From: a virus | Length of the DNA stretch: 22,195 nucleotides | Strand: one strand, 5' to 3' | Virus record (IMG/VR): IMGVR_UViG_3300034117_000075 | Location: 1-22,195 of that record | Shown: positions 15,141 through 22,195 of the stretch, piece after piece | Position numbering within the stretch: the stretch's first letter is position 1 | Layout of the letters: every line of letters starts with the position of its first letter | Position numbers and translations under genes: made by a program | The notes under the pieces: model-generated | Told to the model about the DNA's origin: nothing | Seen by the model: only the letters and a program-made list of their open reading frames with translations | Databases searched by the model: none

Positions 15141-16487
15141 ATGTATTTTCCTAATGCATTCCGCAAGTCATTCTTGCCTGCTAGCACTACGCTTGCTAGC
15201 TCTGGTGGTACTGATGCTTTAACTGCTGGTCAAATTGGTTTCTTTGATGCCAAGACTTTCCAAGTAGTTTCTGCTCAAGCCGCTCCATTTATTATGGCTC
15301 AAGGTAGTTACTTTGCTACTGACAAAATTGGCCCTGTTCACGGTGGTTACAAAGAGTCTGTTAAGTCTAAAGTAATTAACCCTAAGTACATCAGCCGTGT
15401 TATTAAAGTAACTTCTGATGCTGCTAAGAATCAAATCGTTAAAGTAGAAGCTAATGCTTGTGCAGGTCTTGCTTGTGACAGCACTATCCGTCTACGTCTT
15501 GACGTTAAAGGTTCTCCTGCTCTCCGTTTCTTGAACCACCAATTGTACAAAACATTGGATGCTTACACAGGATGCTGTGATGCAAACAAAGCTGCAATTG
15601 ACCACACTGTGGCTCTTTTGAAATGGGCTGATCAGATCAACGAAGCTCCTTTGTTAAAAGATTTCGTACAAGCTAAAGTATGGTTAGAAACTACAGCTTC
15701 TGTAGCTATTGACCCTACTGTAGGTTTAGCAACTATTGCTGTAGCAAATGCTGATGCAGCGTTGTTCCAAGTAGGTGAAAAAGTAGTTCATGCTTCTTTA
15801 GCTCCTAACAGCTTAGTTTTATTAGTTGGTGCTGCTGATTCAGCTAGCTCTGGTAATACAACAATTACCCTTACTCAAAATGCAGTAAGCTCAACTAATG
15901 GTAACGCAGCTATCTTTAGTGCACAAACTACTGCTGGTTACACTCCTGCTACTTCTAGCTTAGGATCTGTAAACTCTCATTTAGACATCGTTGCTGCTTA
16001 TGTAGACACTAAGTTTGGTAACTGTACTTTCACTCCTACTGACAAGTATGATTTAGAGCCTTTGTTTATCTACGCTTCTGTAGTAGACGAGTCTGGTGAG
16101 CCTTGTAAAGTAGAGTGTATTTCTGTATCAGAAACACAAGCTCCTAAGCAAGCTTCAGGTTCAGGTGAAACTGTACTTCGTGAGTTGATCTTAGATGGTC
16201 GTTACTTACAAAACGCATATCCTGATAGTTCTCGTGTAGAGCATTTACGTATGCGTGAGATCGAAGCTGATCCAGCTTTGGCAACTGTTAACCGTAACGG
16301 TTTGTATGATCAAGTATTGATCTTACACAACGTTCCACGTTTTAACAACCCTACTAGTACTTTTGATAATGATCAGTATTTGATCGTAGTTCACGTACCT
16401 GCTGGTACTGCAACAACTACAATCACTAACTTCATTACAGCTAGTGCAAGTGCGGCTGGTAATGCAGTATCTCTAGAGACTGTATAA
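15141..16487 (+). CDS. Abundant structural protein, probably the major tail protein
   Basis: The 448-residue protein has a beta-rich N-terminal domain (MYFPNAFRKSFLPASTTLAS; GQIGFFDAKTFQVVSAQAAP). An Ala/Ser/Thr-rich middle (about 190-275) looks like an exposed insertion, and another structured part follows (ETVLRELILDGRYLQ, VRHFNNPTSTFDND-like). The tail end is Ala/Thr-rich. Its arginines are essentially all CGT or CGC and its leader copies the capsid leader, so it should be among the most abundant virion proteins. After the connectors and before fibre genes, a tail tube or similar major tail protein is the natural reading. No sheath gene is visible here. A second major head protein is the main alternative. 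Confidence 0.55.
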   Translation: MYFPNAFRKSFLPASTTLASSGGTDALTAGQIGFFDAKTFQVVSAQAAPFIMAQGSYFATDKIGPVHGGYKESVKSKVINPKYISRVIKVTSDAAKNQIVKVEANACAGLACDSTIRLRLDVKGSPALRFLNHQLYKTLDAYTGCCDANKAAIDHTVALLKWADQINEAPLLKDFVQAKVWLETTASVAIDPTVGLATIAVANADAALFQVGEKVVHASLAPNSLVLLVGAADSASSGNTTITLTQNAVSSTNGNAAIFSAQTTAGYTPATSSLGSVNSHLDIVAAYVDTKFGNCTFTPTDKYDLEPLFIYASVVDESGEPCKVECISVSETQAPKQASGSGETVLRELILDGRYLQNAYPDSSRVEHLRMREIEADPALATVNRNGLYDQVLILHNVPRFNNPTSTFDNDQYLIVVHVPAGTATTTITNFITASASAAGNAVSLETV

Positions 16488-16511
16488 GGATATTAAGAAT
16501 ATCTAAACATT

Positions 16512-16541
16512 AAGGGAGAGGACACATGTCCCTCCCTTTTT
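16512..16541 (+). terminator. Strong rho-independent terminator
   Basis: AAGGGAG-a-GGAC (16512-16523), loop ACAT, then GTCC-CTCCCTT (16528-16538) form an 11-bp stem with one bulge, followed by a T run to 16541. It lies 24 bases after the major tail protein stop and should end the late structural transcript. Confidence 0.85.
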
Positions 16542-16542
16542 G

Positions 16543-16565
16543 TTTTTTGGACATGTCCCAAAAAA
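16543..16565 (+). other. Second hairpin sharing the ACATGTCC core
   Basis: TTTTTTGG/CCAAAAAA (16543-16550/16558-16565) is an 8-bp stem with loop ACATGTC, one base after the terminator. It repeats the GGAC..ATGTCC core of the preceding hairpin. On either strand it has T-rich flanks, so it may act as a backup or bidirectional terminator. Confidence 0.5.
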
Positions 16566-16628
16566 TTAGTATATTATTATTGAGAACTTGTATTCTCCAA
16601 TCTATATAAATATTTAAAGTTTATCATA

Positions 16629-17177
16629 ATGGCAAGCAAACATCAGCTAAGTTTAGAGCTGCCTGATACCAATAATATCAAGGTATTACGTCTATTTGAT
16701 ACTAGTGCATATGCAGAAAATCTTACAATTGATTGCAGTACACTACGTATTACTGCTCCTGGTTTTAATTTACCGGTAGCTATTGACGTGCTCCCACACT
16801 TTAATATTGTTCTAAACGCATGTAGTTTAGGACTTCAAAGAACCTCTTGTGCAGAGGCTTCTCAACCTATTCCAGATGGTATTTATGTAATTAACTATTC
16901 AGTATCCCCAAATACAAACGTATTTGTTGAATATAATCATTTACGGACAACACAAACAACTAATAAATATTTTAACTTGCTTTCTGATTTAGAGATGTCA
17001 GCCTGTGAACCAGCTGCTGATATAAAAGAAAAGTTAGAAGAACTTAGATTAATTAAAAGTTTTATAGATGCTGCTAAAGCTAAAGTGGAGTATGGACATG
17101 AGCCTGAGGCAGGTATGAACCTTTTGATGTATGCTCAGAAAAAGCTTAATAAGTACGCTACTGAGTGTGCTTGTTAA
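16629..17177 (+). CDS. Tail-associated structural protein of unknown exact role
   Basis: The 182-residue protein has a beta-sandwich-like N-terminal 115 residues (IKVLRLFDTSAYAENLTIDC, LRITAPGFNLPVAIDV, DGIYVINYSVSPNTNVFVEY). A helical C-terminus follows (DIKEKLEELRLIKSFIDAAK, MNLLMYAQKKLNKYATECAC). I recognise this as a recurrent gene at the neck-to-fibre junction of Bacteroidota phages, without a proven function. It follows the strong terminator and a 90-base AT-rich spacer with a GAGAA/TTCTC hairpin (16580-16595), which presumably carries its promoter. The 56-residue Cys-rich gene follows 23 bases downstream. Confidence 0.55.
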   Translation: MASKHQLSLELPDTNNIKVLRLFDTSAYAENLTIDCSTLRITAPGFNLPVAIDVLPHFNIVLNACSLGLQRTSCAEASQPIPDGIYVINYSVSPNTNVFVEYNHLRTTQTTNKYFNLLSDLEMSACEPAADIKEKLEELRLIKSFIDAAKAKVEYGHEPEAGMNLLMYAQKKLNKYATECAC

Positions 17178-17187
17178 TATATACATA

Positions 17188-17200
17188 AAAACCAACATAT
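17188..17200 (+). promoter_or_regulatory. A-rich leader, variant AAAACCAACA
   Basis: AAAACCAACA (17188-17197) precedes ATG 17201 by three bases and differs from the AAAACCAAACA leaders by one missing A. Its presence supports this short frame as a real gene start. Confidence 0.45.
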
Positions 17201-17371
17201 ATGAGAACTTGTACAAATTGTGGCAACACCATAACTTGTGGTTGCCAAGACAGAATTGCCTCAGATGGTAAAAAAGTTTGTAGTAACTGTCTTGCTATCT
17301 ATGAACAACAAATTAAAGATGAAGCTTTAAGAGCTTCTAAATCTGATTCAAATGAGAACCCTGCTTCCTAA
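17201..17371 (+). CDS. Small Cys-rich, probably zinc-binding protein (56 residues)
   Basis: This short frame starts MRTCTNCGNTITCGC and continues DRIASDGKKVCSNCLAIYEQ. Its C-x2-C, C-x-C and C-x2-C groups are typical of a zinc ribbon. The C-terminal third is charged and probably disordered. The start follows an A-rich leader like those of longer genes, and its end overlaps the next start by 20 bases, which supports translation of both. Function is unknown; the place among tail genes suggests a tail assembly or minor virion role. Confidence 0.7.
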   Translation: MRTCTNCGNTITCGCQDRIASDGKKVCSNCLAIYEQQIKDEALRASKSDSNENPAS

Positions 17372-17969
17372 AAAAGAGAAATACCTTAAAGAATTTGCTG
17401 AATCTTATAACAAGATTTACAGACAGATGCGTTATGGTATTGCTAGTTGTAAATCTGGTGTAGATGAAGATCTTGCTTGGATAAGAAAACAGATTGTTGA
17501 TTGGCAGTCTACAGCTGATGAAGATGCTTTATGTAAAGCTAATGTTAATTATACAACATGGATGCCTCTAAGTTATAGAAATGACACATCTGTTCAATAT
17601 GATCAAAGTGTAGATTTATGGGGAGCTGGTTATCTTAGAAGTAATATTCCTTCTGGTCCTTCACAATTTGGTGTAGGTTATAACTATGGAGATGGTACAA
17701 ACAATATTATTGAAGTGAACACTGGAGGTTGTATAACAAGAATTAACTTGAACCCGGCTATTAACTTTAATCAGAATAGTTCATTTGAGTTTACGCAGCA
17801 AACACCTGCCACTGTATGGAACATTGTACACCGTATGGGATTAAAACCAAATGTTACTACTGAAGATTTATTAGGTGTTGACATACAAGGTGTTATTGAG
17901 TATGTAGATAACAACACTGTTAAAATTACATTTAACCAAGCCGTAGCAGGTAAAGCATACTTATCATAA
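17352..17969 (+). CDS. Tail protein with C-terminal fibre-type module
   Basis: The 205-residue product has a helical N-terminus (MRTLLPKKEKYLKEFAESYN) that could anchor it to the tail. A Tyr/Gly/Asn-rich middle follows (SQFGVGYNYGDGTNN). The last 64 residues are a beta module (VWNIVHRMGLKPNV, then GVIEYVDNNTVKITFNQAVA, GKAYLS), which recurs at the ends of the next two genes. It starts within the end of the 56-residue gene and its TAA overlaps the next ATG, so the block is translationally coupled. I infer a baseplate or fibre-attachment protein. Confidence 0.58.
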   Translation: MRTLLPKKEKYLKEFAESYNKIYRQMRYGIASCKSGVDEDLAWIRKQIVDWQSTADEDALCKANVNYTTWMPLSYRNDTSVQYDQSVDLWGAGYLRSNIPSGPSQFGVGYNYGDGTNNIIEVNTGGCITRINLNPAINFNQNSSFEFTQQTPATVWNIVHRMGLKPNVTTEDLLGVDIQGVIEYVDNNTVKITFNQAVAGKAYLS

Positions 17970-18496
17970 TGGCAGTACAGAAGATATACGTAGATTATGA
18001 TTTTAACAAAAATCAGATTCTTAATACTAAGTTACAACCTGTAACTACTGTAGAAAGAACTGCTTTAGCTTCTGGATATAACTCTAGTGATGCTGGTATT
18101 ATTGTATATGATACAACATTACATTTACTATACGCTTGGGATGGTAATCAGTGGGATCAGATGGCTATTTCTCAAGAACAGATTACTGAGATTGAGGAGG
18201 CTTTTAATAAAACAGTAGTAGCAATTGATGTTACTTCTGATACACAAAATAGAACTATAACTCTTACATATAGAGATAACCTTTCTATACAAGATACTTA
18301 TAAGTTTTCTCATATTCATAACCAAACCGTGTCAAGTTCCACGTGGAGCATTACACACAACTTAAATAAATATCCATCTGTTTCTGTAGTAGATTCTAGT
18401 AACGAAGAAGTAATTGGAGAAGTAGAGTATATTAATTCTAATTCATTAACAGTAAAGTTTTCTGCACCATTTAGTGGGAAAGCATTTTTGAACTAA
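17969..18496 (+). CDS. Short tail fibre-like protein
   Basis: The 175-residue product has two recognisable parts. The N-terminal 60 residues (DFNKNQILNTKLQPV; GIIVYDTTLHLLYAWDGNQW) share the pattern D-x3-NQILN ... G-I-x-[YF]-DTT ... WDG-x-QW with the next gene, a common phage fibre N-terminal module. The C-terminal 59 residues (STWSITHNLNKYPSVSVVDS; EVEYINSNSLTVKFSAPFSG, KAFLN) match the ends of the flanking genes. A short helix (EQITEIEEAFNKTVVAI) links them. Probable role: a trimeric fibre or adaptor at the tail tip. Confidence 0.62.
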   Translation: MAVQKIYVDYDFNKNQILNTKLQPVTTVERTALASGYNSSDAGIIVYDTTLHLLYAWDGNQWDQMAISQEQITEIEEAFNKTVVAIDVTSDTQNRTITLTYRDNLSIQDTYKFSHIHNQTVSSSTWSITHNLNKYPSVSVVDSSNEEVIGEVEYINSNSLTVKFSAPFSGKAFLN

Positions 18497-18514
18497 TTGT
18501 AAAATATATATACC

Positions 18515-19726
18515 ATGTCTAAAAAGTTTTTAACCAATCTGGACCTCACACAAAACCAGATTTTAAACGTAGCGGTTCACAACAAAGTTGGTCCACCGGC
18601 TAATCCAGTAGTTGGTCAAATCTATTTTGACACTACTCCTTCAGTATTAAGAATGTTCTTCTGGGACGGAACCCAATGGGTTGACATGTCTGGAGACATC
18701 CAAGATGTTCTTGGTGGTAGCGGTTTAACAGCCTCTACATCAGCTAATGGTGATGTAATCACGTTAGATGTAAATGTAGATAATGCTACAATTGAAATTA
18801 ATGCAGATAGTCTAAGAGTAAAAGACTTAGGTATCGTTACAGGTAAACTTGCTAACTCTGCAGTTACCACTGTAAAGATTAACGCTAATGCAGTAACTTT
18901 TGATAAGTTACAACAGATTGCTAATCTAACAGTAATTGGTAACGTATCTGGAGCTACAGCTAATCCTGCAGAAGTTACCATTATCACAGATATGGCTAAC
19001 TCTAGTTCTTCTACATTAGCTACATCTACAGCAATCAAAACATACATTGATGCTAACGTAGGTAGTCTAGGTAATTTAGAAGGAGCATGGGATGCATCTA
19101 GTGGTTCTTTCCCTGTAGGATCTAGTCCAGTTGCTGGCACTAAAGCTGGTGATTACTGGTATGTATCTGTAGCAGGAACAACAGGTGGTGTAGCATTTAA
19201 TGTTGGTGACGTAGTTGTTGCTAAAGTTAATAATGCATCTACTTCTTCAGCAGCTGACTGGATTCAATTAGAAGTTAACCGTGATCAAGCTACAACAACT
19301 GTACTAGGTTTAGTATTTCTTGCTACAAACGCAGAAACTCAAACAGGTACAGATTCTAATAAAGCAGTAACTCCTGCTAGTTTATCTGCTCGTACAGCTA
19401 CAGAAACTCGTACAGGTATTGCAGAGATTGCAACTGATGCTGAGTTAACAACAGGTACAGACGATACACGTATTGTTACTCCTCTTAAATTAAAGACCTA
19501 TTTAGATAACAGAACTGGTGGTTATGCCGCAAACATTGGTGGAGCTGGCACTTCTTATGCCGTTACACATGGACTAAACACTATTGATGTAATCGTGATG
19601 ATTAAAGATAATACAACCTTAGAAGAAGTAATCACTGATGTGGTTATTACAGATGCTAACACAGTAACTGTAAGTTTTGCCGTAGCTCCTTCAGCTAATG
19701 CATATCGTGTAATCATCAAGAAATAA
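18515..19726 (+). CDS. Tail fibre protein
   Basis: The 403-residue protein begins with the fibre module seen in the previous gene (DLTQNQILNVAVHNKVGPPA; GQIYFDTTP; FFWDGTQW). It has a beta domain with EGAWDASSGSFP and KAGDYWYVSVAGTTGG, then two units of the widespread phage fibre repeat (TVLGLVFLATNAETQTGTDS and TRTGIAEIATDAELTTGTDD, each closing with a V-T-P-x-x-L segment). It ends in the shared C-terminal module (SYAVTHGLNTIDVIVMIKD; DANTVTVSFAVAPSANAYRV). These repeats normally build trimeric shafts that display a receptor-binding tip. Confidence 0.78.
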   Translation: MSKKFLTNLDLTQNQILNVAVHNKVGPPANPVVGQIYFDTTPSVLRMFFWDGTQWVDMSGDIQDVLGGSGLTASTSANGDVITLDVNVDNATIEINADSLRVKDLGIVTGKLANSAVTTVKINANAVTFDKLQQIANLTVIGNVSGATANPAEVTIITDMANSSSSTLATSTAIKTYIDANVGSLGNLEGAWDASSGSFPVGSSPVAGTKAGDYWYVSVAGTTGGVAFNVGDVVVAKVNNASTSSAADWIQLEVNRDQATTTVLGLVFLATNAETQTGTDSNKAVTPASLSARTATETRTGIAEIATDAELTTGTDDTRIVTPLKLKTYLDNRTGGYAANIGGAGTSYAVTHGLNTIDVIVMIKDNTTLEEVITDVVITDANTVTVSFAVAPSANAYRVIIKK

Positions 19727-19738
19727 TAACATATCTGA

Positions 19739-22195
19739 ATGAAATTTCTATCTGACATACTAGCTAAAGCTGGTCTGACAGTAGATGGTGTAGTTACACT
19801 TAACAATACTGCTACTGGTCAGACCCCCGATGCTAATGATAATTCTACAAAATTAGCTACCACAGCGTGGGTTAGAACTTTCGTTCAACCCTATAGTTTA
19901 CCTATAGCATCAGCTAGTGTACTAGGTGGTATAAAAGTAGGTAGTGGTTTATCTATTAACTCTGGTACAGGAGTATTGTCAGTAACTGGGGCAAGTGCTG
20001 CATCTATTAAGTCTACTCAAACTTTTGTTGTAACAGAAGGACAAACAGTATTTACTGTAACAGGTGGTTATACACCTGGACTTATGGATATATTTGTAAA
20101 CGGTGTTTACTTATCTCCTAATCAGACTACAGCTACTAATGGTACAACATTTACAATCAATGATCCGGCTGCTACTGGAGACATTGTAGATATTATTGTA
20201 TCTAGTGCTATTTTTGAAGGATCAGCAACTACAACAGATCAGCTACCAGAAGGTGTAGTAAATCTTTACTATACAAATGCTCGTGCAAGAGCAGCTATCA
20301 CTTTAACCACAACTGGTGTATCAGGAGCTGCTACATATAACAGCAGCACTGGAGTATTTAATATTCCTAACTATCAGGGATTAGTTCCTGCTGGTGGAGT
20401 GGCAGGTGATATCTTAGCTAAAGTTTCAGGAACAAACTATGATGTAACTTGGATTCCTAACTATACATCACAAGTACAACATATTGTAAAAGCAGGTGTA
20501 GCTGTAACAAAAGGTCAAGCAGTTTACGTATCATCAGCGGATGGTACTAATATGATTGTATCTAAAGCATCTAATGCTTCTGAACAAACTTCTAGTAAAA
20601 CATTAGGACTTGTTGCTCAAGACTTAGCTATAAATGGTCAAGGCTTTGTTGTAACAGAAGGATTACTAGCAGGATTAAATACTAGTACGGCTAACGCAGG
20701 TGATCCTGTATGGTTAGGTACAGATGGTAATTTAATCTTTGGTTTACTTAATAAACCAACTGCTCCAGCTCACTTAGTATTTATTGGTGTTGTAACAAGA
20801 GTACAACAAAATAACGGTGAGATTTTTGTAAAAGTACAGAACGGTTTTGAGCTAGATGAATTGCATGATTTATCTGTAAAGAATGCATCTGATGGCGACA
20901 TGATTAAGTATGTAGCATCAACTGGTCTATGGACTAAGATTGCTGCTACAACAACTAACATTGCAGAAGGGACAAACTTATATTACACTAATACAAGAAG
21001 TAGAACAGCTATTAGTTTAACTACTAGCGGAACTTCTGGAGCTGCCACATATGATAACGCTACAGGTGTTATTAATATTCCTCAATATCAAGGAGGAGTA
21101 ACTAGTTTTAATACTAGAACAGGTGCTATTACATTAAGTTCTTCTGATGTAACAACTGCATTAACATACACTCCAGTTACTAATGCTAGAACCTTAACCA
21201 TTAATGGTACAACTTATGATTTAACCGCAGATAGAAGCTGGTCTATAGCTGCTGGCGTTACTTCTTTTAATACAAGAACTGGAGCAATCAGTCTTACATC
21301 ATTAGATGTAACTGATGCCTTAACTTACACTCCTGTAACAAATGCTCGTACTCTTACAATTAACGGTACTAGTTACGATTTATCTGCTAACAGATCTTGG
21401 ACAATAGCTCCAGATACATCTGTTAGAAATATATACGGATTTACAGCTACGGCTAATCAAACTACATTCACTGTATCTGGTGGTTACACTGTAGGATTAG
21501 TAGATGTGTTTATCAATGGTGTTAAGTTAGCAGCCGCTGACTTTACAGCAACTAACGGTACAACAGTAGTGTTAGGAACAGGGACAGGTGTAGGAAACAT
21601 TGTAGAGATAATTAAATATGTATCTGCATTTACAACAGCTGTAGAAAATAGTAGAACTTTAACTATTAACGGTACTACTTACGATCTATCAGAGAATAGA
21701 ACATGGAGTATAACTAATGCAAGTTTAGGAGCTCAACCACAATTAAACGGTACAGGTTTAGTAAGAATGTCAGGAACTACAGTTAGTTATGACAATGCTA
21801 CTTATGCCACTCAATCTTATGTTACAACAGCTGTAGCTAATTTAGTAGATGCAGCTCCTTCAACATTAGACACATTAAACGAGTTGGCAGCTGCCCTCGG
21901 AGACGATCCTAACTTTGCCACTACAATAGCTACAAGTATAGGTACTAAGCAACCTCAGTTAAATGGTACTGGGTTTGTTAAAATTAGTGGTACTACAATT
22001 AGTTATGATAACAGCACCTATTTAACTACTGCTTCTGCTTCTTCTACATACCAAACTATACTAACTAACCCTGTAACAGGAACAGGTAATATTAATTATA
22101 TTGTAAAGTTTACTACAAATGGAAGTACAATAGGTAATAGCATTATTAGTGATGATGCTACAAGTGTTGGTATAAATAATACAGCTCCAAGTAAT
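19739..22195 (+). CDS. Long repetitive tail fibre, 3' end outside window
   Basis: From ATG 19739 the frame stays open for 819 codons to the window edge, so the gene is truncated at its 3' end. It begins MKFLSDILAKAGLTVDGVV. It contains duplicated modules: NLYYTNAR...IPNYQG (175-214 and 413-452), QTVFTVTGGYT...NGVYL (near 100 and 570), VTSFNTRTGAI (454 and 507, period 53), and QPQLNGTGLVRMSGTTVSYD (near 665 and 740). The segment DAAPSTLDTLNELAAALGDD is a widespread phage fibre signature. The last residues (YIVKFTTNGSTIGNSII, VGINNTAPSN) often precede an S74-type chaperone domain, so one may lie downstream. It presumably determines host recognition. Confidence 0.85.
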   Translation, partial: MKFLSDILAKAGLTVDGVVTLNNTATGQTPDANDNSTKLATTAWVRTFVQPYSLPIASASVLGGIKVGSGLSINSGTGVLSVTGASAASIKSTQTFVVTEGQTVFTVTGGYTPGLMDIFVNGVYLSPNQTTATNGTTFTINDPAATGDIVDIIVSSAIFEGSATTTDQLPEGVVNLYYTNARARAAITLTTTGVSGAATYNSSTGVFNIPNYQGLVPAGGVAGDILAKVSGTNYDVTWIPNYTSQVQHIVKAGVAVTKGQAVYVSSADGTNMIVSKASNASEQTSSKTLGLVAQDLAINGQGFVVTEGLLAGLNTSTANAGDPVWLGTDGNLIFGLLNKPTAPAHLVFIGVVTRVQQNNGEIFVKVQNGFELDELHDLSVKNASDGDMIKYVASTGLWTKIAATTTNIAEGTNLYYTNTRSRTAISLTTSGTSGAATYDNATGVINIPQYQGGVTSFNTRTGAITLSSSDVTTALTYTPVTNARTLTINGTTYDLTADRSWSIAAGVTSFNTRTGAISLTSLDVTDALTYTPVTNARTLTINGTSYDLSANRSWTIAPDTSVRNIYGFTATANQTTFTVSGGYTVGLVDVFINGVKLAAADFTATNGTTVVLGTGTGVGNIVEIIKYVSAFTTAVENSRTLTINGTTYDLSENRTWSITNASLGAQPQLNGTGLVRMSGTTVSYDNATYATQSYVTTAVANLVDAAPSTLDTLNELAAALGDDPNFATTIATSIGTKQPQLNGTGFVKISGTTISYDNSTYLTTASASSTYQTILTNPVTGTGNINYIVKFTTNGSTIGNSIISDDATSVGINNTAPSN
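20261..21094 (+). repeat. Two 40-residue fibre repeats, 20261-20380 and 20975-21094
   Basis: Both copies encode N-L-Y-Y-T-N-x-R ... S-G-A-A-T-Y ... I-P-x-Y-Q-G at the same length (120 bases). The DNA has diverged mainly at synonymous positions, so protein sequence is being kept. A separate module lies between them. Confidence 0.7.
21098..21415 (+). repeat. Tandem 53-residue fibre repeat, two units
   Basis: Two 159-base units directly abut (21098-21256 and 21257-21415). Each encodes VTSFNTRTGAI ... YTPVTNARTLTINGT ... SW-[ST]-I-A. A partial third unit (RTLTINGTTYDLSENRTW) lies near 21650-21718. Protein identity is high while codons differ. Confidence 0.75.

Noticed and set aside
18622-19140. 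172-residue frame on the minus strand
   Set aside because: It lies opposite a clear tail fibre gene, and its composition reflects the antisense of Thr/Ala repeats.
1-22195. Stop-codon reassignment as in some crAss-like phages
   Set aside because: Genes end in TAA, TGA and TAG, with proper overlaps to following starts, and none needs an internal stop to be read through.
1-22195. CRISPR arrays, insertion sequences, integrase
   Set aside because: No regularly spaced repeats, transposase motifs or recombinase motifs were seen.

Overview
The window is a stretch of a tailed dsDNA bacteriophage genome (Caudoviricetes). All genes are on the + strand and tightly packed, and DNA handling leads into packaging, head, connector, tail and fibres. 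The host is most likely a Bacteroidota bacterium (inference). Starts lack a Shine-Dalgarno motif and are instead preceded by A-rich leaders such as AAAACCAAACA; the DNA is AT-rich; and several proteins resemble ones I associate with Bacteroidota phages. The IHF/HU-like gene, PD-(D/E)XK nuclease and large portal are reminiscent of crAss-like phages, but I cannot assign an order without a tree. TAA, TAG and TGA all end genes, so I see no stop-codon recoding.

Layout. 1-3159: tail end of a winged-helix protein, an HU/IHF-like protein, a Cys-rich zinc-type protein, a PD-(D/E)XK nuclease, an arginyl/leucyl-transferase-like acyltransferase, a small beta protein and an unknown protein, joined by ATGA/TAATG overlaps. 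3160-3355: non-coding, with a tRNA-like structured RNA. 3356-6687: two conserved unknowns, separated by a second structured spacer, then the large terminase. 6691-12762: a small protein, the 917-residue portal, an acidic scaffold candidate and the major capsid protein. 12763-12959: a densely structured non-coding spacer. 12960-15099: two neck/connector candidates and a small protein with an intact Dps-type ferroxidase ligand pattern. 15141-16487: an abundant structural protein, probably the major tail protein, followed by a strong terminator. 16629 to the end: a tail-associated protein, a 56-residue Cys-rich protein, three fibre-type proteins sharing a C-terminal module, and a long repetitive fibre running off the right edge.

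How it fits together. Terminase and portal would package DNA into a shell of capsid protein formed on the scaffold; the connector proteins close the head and join the tail; the fibre cluster recognises the host. Capsid and tail-protein genes share a near-identical 22-base leader and nearly exclusive CGT/CGC arginine codons, pointing to very high expression of both. The most unusual items are the Dps-like gene inside the morphogenesis operon, the tRNA-like element before the packaging genes, the transferase-like gene, and the structured RNA after the capsid gene.
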